Part shown: piece after piece, positions 14,188-16,358 of the stretch
Numbering within the stretch: position 1 is the stretch's first letter
How the letters are laid out: each line of letters starts with the position of its first letter
NCBI GenBank assembly: GCA_028290305.1
Contig: JAQGKC010000461.1
Location: 1 to 16,358 of the forward strand
Source of the DNA: Bradyrhizobium sp.
GTDB lineage: Bacteria; Pseudomonadota; Alphaproteobacteria; Rhizobiales; Xanthobacteraceae
Length of the DNA stretch: 16,358 bases
Reading direction: 5' to 3'
Translations under genes and position numbers: made by a program
The notes under the pieces: model-generated
Seen by the model: the letters and a program-made list of their open reading frames with translations, nothing else
What the model was told of the DNA's origin: nothing
The model's database searches: none

Positions 14188-14459
14188 ATGGCAAACTTTC
14201 TTTTTTCGTGCTCGCTTTCGCAAGCGTTATCAGCTCAGGCAGCGTGTTGGCCGAAGACACGGGAATGATTGGCACCCCAACCGTCACGCCAGTCGTGCTA
14301 CCGGCGCCGATCGGCCACGTCCAGCCGACGCAAAGGGATTTTTCGTCCAACTCCACCGGCAACGACATCGAACAGCACAGACTTTCAGCGTTCGACGCGA
14401 AGCAGCACCAGCTTGATGAAATGCTCGACAAGAAACTGAACATCTGCCGCGGCTGCTGA
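14188..14459 (+). CDS. Small secreted protein of unknown function, apparent frameshift in a T run
   Basis: The frame ending at 14459 codes for a signal-peptide core (Val-Leu-Ala-Phe-Ala-Ser...Ser-Val-Leu-Ala, cleavage before Glu-Asp), then a Thr/Pro/Val stretch and a charged end with Cys-Arg-Gly-Cys. It lacks a good start: in frame there are only a distant TTG at 14064 and a GTG at 14208 that leaves too short a signal. An ATG at 14188 with CGGAG 7 bases before it starts in another frame; one more T in the run of six at 14201-14206 would join the two into a 90-residue protein with a complete signal peptide. So this is either a sequencing error, a real pseudogene, or expression by slippage. No family is recognised. 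It lies 250 bases before oxdC on the same strand. Confidence 0.5.
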
Positions 14460-14501
14460 CGGGCGATGCTTCTTACTTGCCGTAATCAATCGAACTGGTG
14501 A

Positions 14502-14516
14502 GCGCGGAATCCGCGC
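14502..14516. repeat. Palindrome upstream of oxdC
   Basis: GCGCGGA, one A, TCCGCGC: a 7-base dyad with a one-base centre, too tight for a hairpin and thus more like a protein-binding site. It lies about 200 bases before the oxdC ATG and 100 before the promoter-like element. Confidence 0.4.
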
Positions 14517-14621
14517 GCCAATAGAGTTAGAGAGTTGGCGAACGAGCCATCACACAACCGCGATTAAAGAGCTTACGAGATTGTTACTGTCACGCTCCCA
14601 ATCGTGATCCATCGCGTGGTT

Positions 14622-14666
14622 CTATGAATCTCTATTTAATTGTGCCGGAGCGCCGGGTCGCTATCT
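14622..14666 (+). promoter_or_regulatory. Promoter-like element, copy 6 (oxdC)
   Basis: CTATGAA at 14622-14628, five bases, ATTTAATTG at 14634-14642, then 18 bases and CTATCT at 14661-14666, the same spacing as in copy 5 before the sigma gene. Its left half is weaker (TGAA, not CTGAA). The predicted transcript would have a leader of about 37 bases before the ATG at 14710. Confidence 0.45.
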
Positions 14667-14709
14667 CCTCAAGATGAATATGCAGATCTTGTCAAAGGGG
14701 TGACTGGCG

Positions 14710-15951
14710 ATGTTTTCACGACGCGATATGTTGGCCGTATCGGCTGCGGGTATGATGACGGCGACGGCCGCGCGATCGGCCACTTTCGGAAATCCGGATC
14801 AGCCGCCGCAAGGTGCGATCAACGCAAAAGGCCCCGGGAATCTCGCTGATCCCGGGCCGCAGAATCCGATCCTGGGCAGCCAATTTCCATCGGCTCAATC
14901 TGCACCGGCCACCGACGTCGGCGGCATGGCGATGGACTGGGCGTCGTTCAATAACGCGCCGAAGCGCATTCAGAACGGCGGGTGGGCGCGTCAGGTGACG
15001 CAGGCCGATTTCCAGATCTCCGAAACCATCTCGGGGGTCAACATGCGCCTGACCGCCGGAGGCATCCGCGAATTACACTGGCACCAGGCCGCCGAATGGG
15101 CGGTCATGACGTATGGCAAGTGCCGCGTGACGGTCCTTGATGCCGAAGGCAAGCCATACATCGCAGACCTGCAGAAAGACGACCTCTGGTATTTTCCGGC
15201 TGGTCTGCCGCATTCGCTGCAGGGCCTGGGGCCCGACGGTTGCGAATTTGTGATTTGCTTCGATGACGGCCAGGCCAACGAATTCAACACGCTTCTGCTG
15301 TCGGATTGGTTCGCTCATACACCCCCTGAGGTCCTCGCCAAGAATTTTGGCGTACCGGCTCAAGCGTTCTCGAAAATTCCCCTGCAGAACCTCTGGATCT
15401 TTCAGGGCACGGTCCCCGGTGATTTGTCGTCGGAACGCGCGGCCGTTGCAAGCGATGGCGGTACGCCGCCTCATCCGTTCATTTTCTCCCTCGGATCGTC
15501 AGTTCCGGTCAAGCAGTCCGCGAGCGGCGACATACGCGTCGCCGACAGCAAGAACTTCACGGTATCCACGACCATCGCCGCCGCACTGGTGACCGTTCGT
15601 CCGGGCGGCATCCGGGAAATGCACTGGCATCCCAACGCCGACGAATGGCAGTACTACATCGGTGGGAAGGGACGCATGACCGTTTTCAATACCGGTCCCA
15701 ACGCCATGACCATGGATTTCACGGCCGGCGACATCGGTTACGTCAAGCGCAACTACGGCCACTATGTCGAGAACACCGGCGATACCGACCTGGTGTTAAT
15801 CGGAGTATTTCGGGCGCCTCGCTACGAAGAGGTTTCACTCTCCAACTGGCTCACTCACACGCCAGCGGCGCTGGTCGCCCAGCATTTGAATGTCGATCCC
15901 GCGACCATCGCAAAATGGCCGCGCAACAGCCCCGGGGTCATGCCCGCATAG
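14710..15951 (+). CDS. oxdC: Tat-exported bicupin oxalate decarboxylase
   Basis: Manganese bicupin, 413 residues, splitting oxalate into formate and CO2. The start has a twin-arginine signal (Ser-Arg4-Arg5-Asp-Met-Leu and an Ala-rich core to ~22), so it should act in the periplasm after folding and metal loading in the cytoplasm. Domain 1 ligands: His123, His125, Glu129, His168; domain 2: His305, His307, Glu312, His351. Both oxalate-binding arginines are kept (Arg120, Arg302). The active-site lid reads Asn190-Glu191-Phe192-Asn193-Thr194 and keeps the glutamate of the Bacillus subtilis OxdC lid (Glu162), which favours decarboxylase over oxidase activity. Gly365 stands where B. subtilis OxdC has Glu333. 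AAGGGG precedes the ATG by about 9 bases. An RND efflux gene follows 127 bases on. Confidence 0.92.
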   Translation: MFSRRDMLAVSAAGMMTATAARSATFGNPDQPPQGAINAKGPGNLADPGPQNPILGSQFPSAQSAPATDVGGMAMDWASFNNAPKRIQNGGWARQVTQADFQISETISGVNMRLTAGGIRELHWHQAAEWAVMTYGKCRVTVLDAEGKPYIADLQKDDLWYFPAGLPHSLQGLGPDGCEFVICFDDGQANEFNTLLLSDWFAHTPPEVLAKNFGVPAQAFSKIPLQNLWIFQGTVPGDLSSERAAVASDGGTPPHPFIFSLGSSVPVKQSASGDIRVADSKNFTVSTTIAAALVTVRPGGIREMHWHPNADEWQYYIGGKGRMTVFNTGPNAMTMDFTAGDIGYVKRNYGHYVENTGDTDLVLIGVFRAPRYEEVSLSNWLTHTPAALVAQHLNVDPATIAKWPRNSPGVMPA

Positions 15952-15966
15952 GAAGACACCAGCGAG

Positions 15967-16075
15967 ATGGAAGCGGCGATCTTTTATTCATGGCGATCCA
16001 TTTGGCGGCAAGGTCGAGCCGATCACCGCAAGCGACTCTGAGCCGGAACCGGACGACTGGACACTCACGGAATGA
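15967..16075 (+). pseudogene. Short coding-like frame between oxdC and the RND gene
   Basis: From about 15980 to the TGA at 16073-16075 one frame has strongly coding-like codons and an acidic, Pro-rich end (Glu-Pro-Glu-Pro-Asp-Asp-Trp). It has no start after the oxdC stop. The ATG at 15967 lies in another frame, and removal of one T from the run at 15982-15985 would join them into a 35-residue product. It may be a small gene with a sequence error, a decayed gene tail, or chance. No function can be given. Confidence 0.25.
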
Positions 16076-16078
16076 ACT

Positions 16079-16358
16079 ATGGGTATTGTTAGATTTGCGC
16101 TGAGGTTTCCGCACACATTCTACGTGGTGGCAGCCCTGATCCTGTTCCTCGGCTTCGCCGCCATCCGGTCGATGCCGACGGACATCTTTCCGGAAATCCG
16201 CATTCCGGTGGTCACCGTGATCTGGCAATATACCGGTCTCACCACGCCGGAGATGGAACAGCGCGTCAGCACCTACAGCCAATATTCGATCAGCGCCAAC
16301 GTCAACGGCATCAAGAACATGGAAGCGCAGACCCTGAATGGTCTGTCGATCCAGAAGA
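16079..16358 (+). CDS. RND-family efflux permease, N-terminal part (runs off the window)
   Basis: The first 93 residues of a large inner-membrane transporter of the AcrB/MdtB type. The first membrane helix is at ~12-29 (Tyr-Val-Val-Ala-Ala-Leu-Ile-Leu-Phe-Leu), followed by the family hallmark Met-Pro-Thr-Asp-Ile-Phe-Pro-Glu-Ile-Arg-Ile-Pro-Val-Val at ~32-45, the start of the porter domain, and Thr-Thr-Pro-Glu-Met-Glu. The ATG at 16079 follows CGGA by a normal distance. The frame is open to the window end. Proton-driven export of drugs, metals or other toxic compounds is expected; the substrate cannot be told from this part. It is co-directed with oxdC, but the gap of 127 bases leaves co-transcription open. 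Confidence 0.9.
   Translation, partial: MGIVRFALRFPHTFYVVAALILFLGFAAIRSMPTDIFPEIRIPVVTVIWQYTGLTTPEMEQRVSTYSQYSISANVNGIKNMEAQTLNGLSIQK

Noticed and set aside
1..16358. CRISPR array, IS element, tRNA or rRNA.
   Set aside because: No regular spaced repeats, transposase-like product, terminal inverted repeats or tRNA cloverleaf were seen in the window.

Overview
The window is a GC-rich stretch of bacterial chromosome (or large replicon), densely coded on both strands. It most resembles Alphaproteobacteria of the Bradyrhizobium/Rhodopseudomonas/Nitrobacter type: strong G/C third positions, an accessory RpoH-type sigma factor, envelope-stress-like OmpR/sensor-kinase genes and a rhizobial style of PaoABC/YdeP/OxdC gene content. 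That placement is inferred from protein style only; nothing here fixes the species. I see no rRNA, tRNA, CRISPR, IS element or phage gene.

Layout. (i) 1-71: tail of an unidentified upstream gene. (ii) 72-470: non-coding leader with two copies of a promoter-like motif. (iii) 471-4771, plus strand: a one-domain cupin followed by paoA-paoB-paoC, the [2Fe-2S], FAD/[4Fe-4S] and molybdopterin subunits of a Tat-exported aldehyde oxidoreductase. (iv) 4821-5624, minus strand: fdhD, the sulfurtransferase that activates formate-dehydrogenase-type molybdoenzymes. (v) 5625-6074: divergent regulatory region with hairpins. (vi) 6075-8094: OmpR-type response regulator overlapping a sensor kinase. (vii) 8294-8701: small exported Gly/His-rich protein. 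(viii) 8982-9929: RpoH-like sigma factor. (ix) 10101-11540: a second kinase, a clear paralogue of the first, without its own regulator. (x) 11573-13870, minus strand: FdhF/YdeP-family molybdopterin oxidoreductase. (xi) 14188-14459: small secreted protein whose reading frame seems broken in a T run. (xii) 14710-15951: Tat-exported bicupin oxalate decarboxylase. (xiii) 16079-end: start of an RND efflux permease.

How it may work together (inference). OxdC turns oxalate into formate and CO2 with consumption of a proton; an FdhF/YdeP-type enzyme matured by FdhD is a natural partner (YdeP is an acid-resistance protein in E. coli); PaoABC detoxifies aldehydes in the periplasm. A two-component system with two sister kinases and an RpoH-like sigma factor sit in the middle.

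The most interesting signal is a repeated non-coding element, about CTRAA-N5-ATTTARTRG, found in front of the cupin-pao operon (twice), the regulator/kinase pair, the Gly/His protein, the sigma factor and oxdC. In most copies a TATCT-like -10 lies 18 bases further on, which puts the dyad near -42, the place of a class II activator site. This would make the region one locally controlled regulon. It was found by eye and needs a motif scan and transcript mapping.
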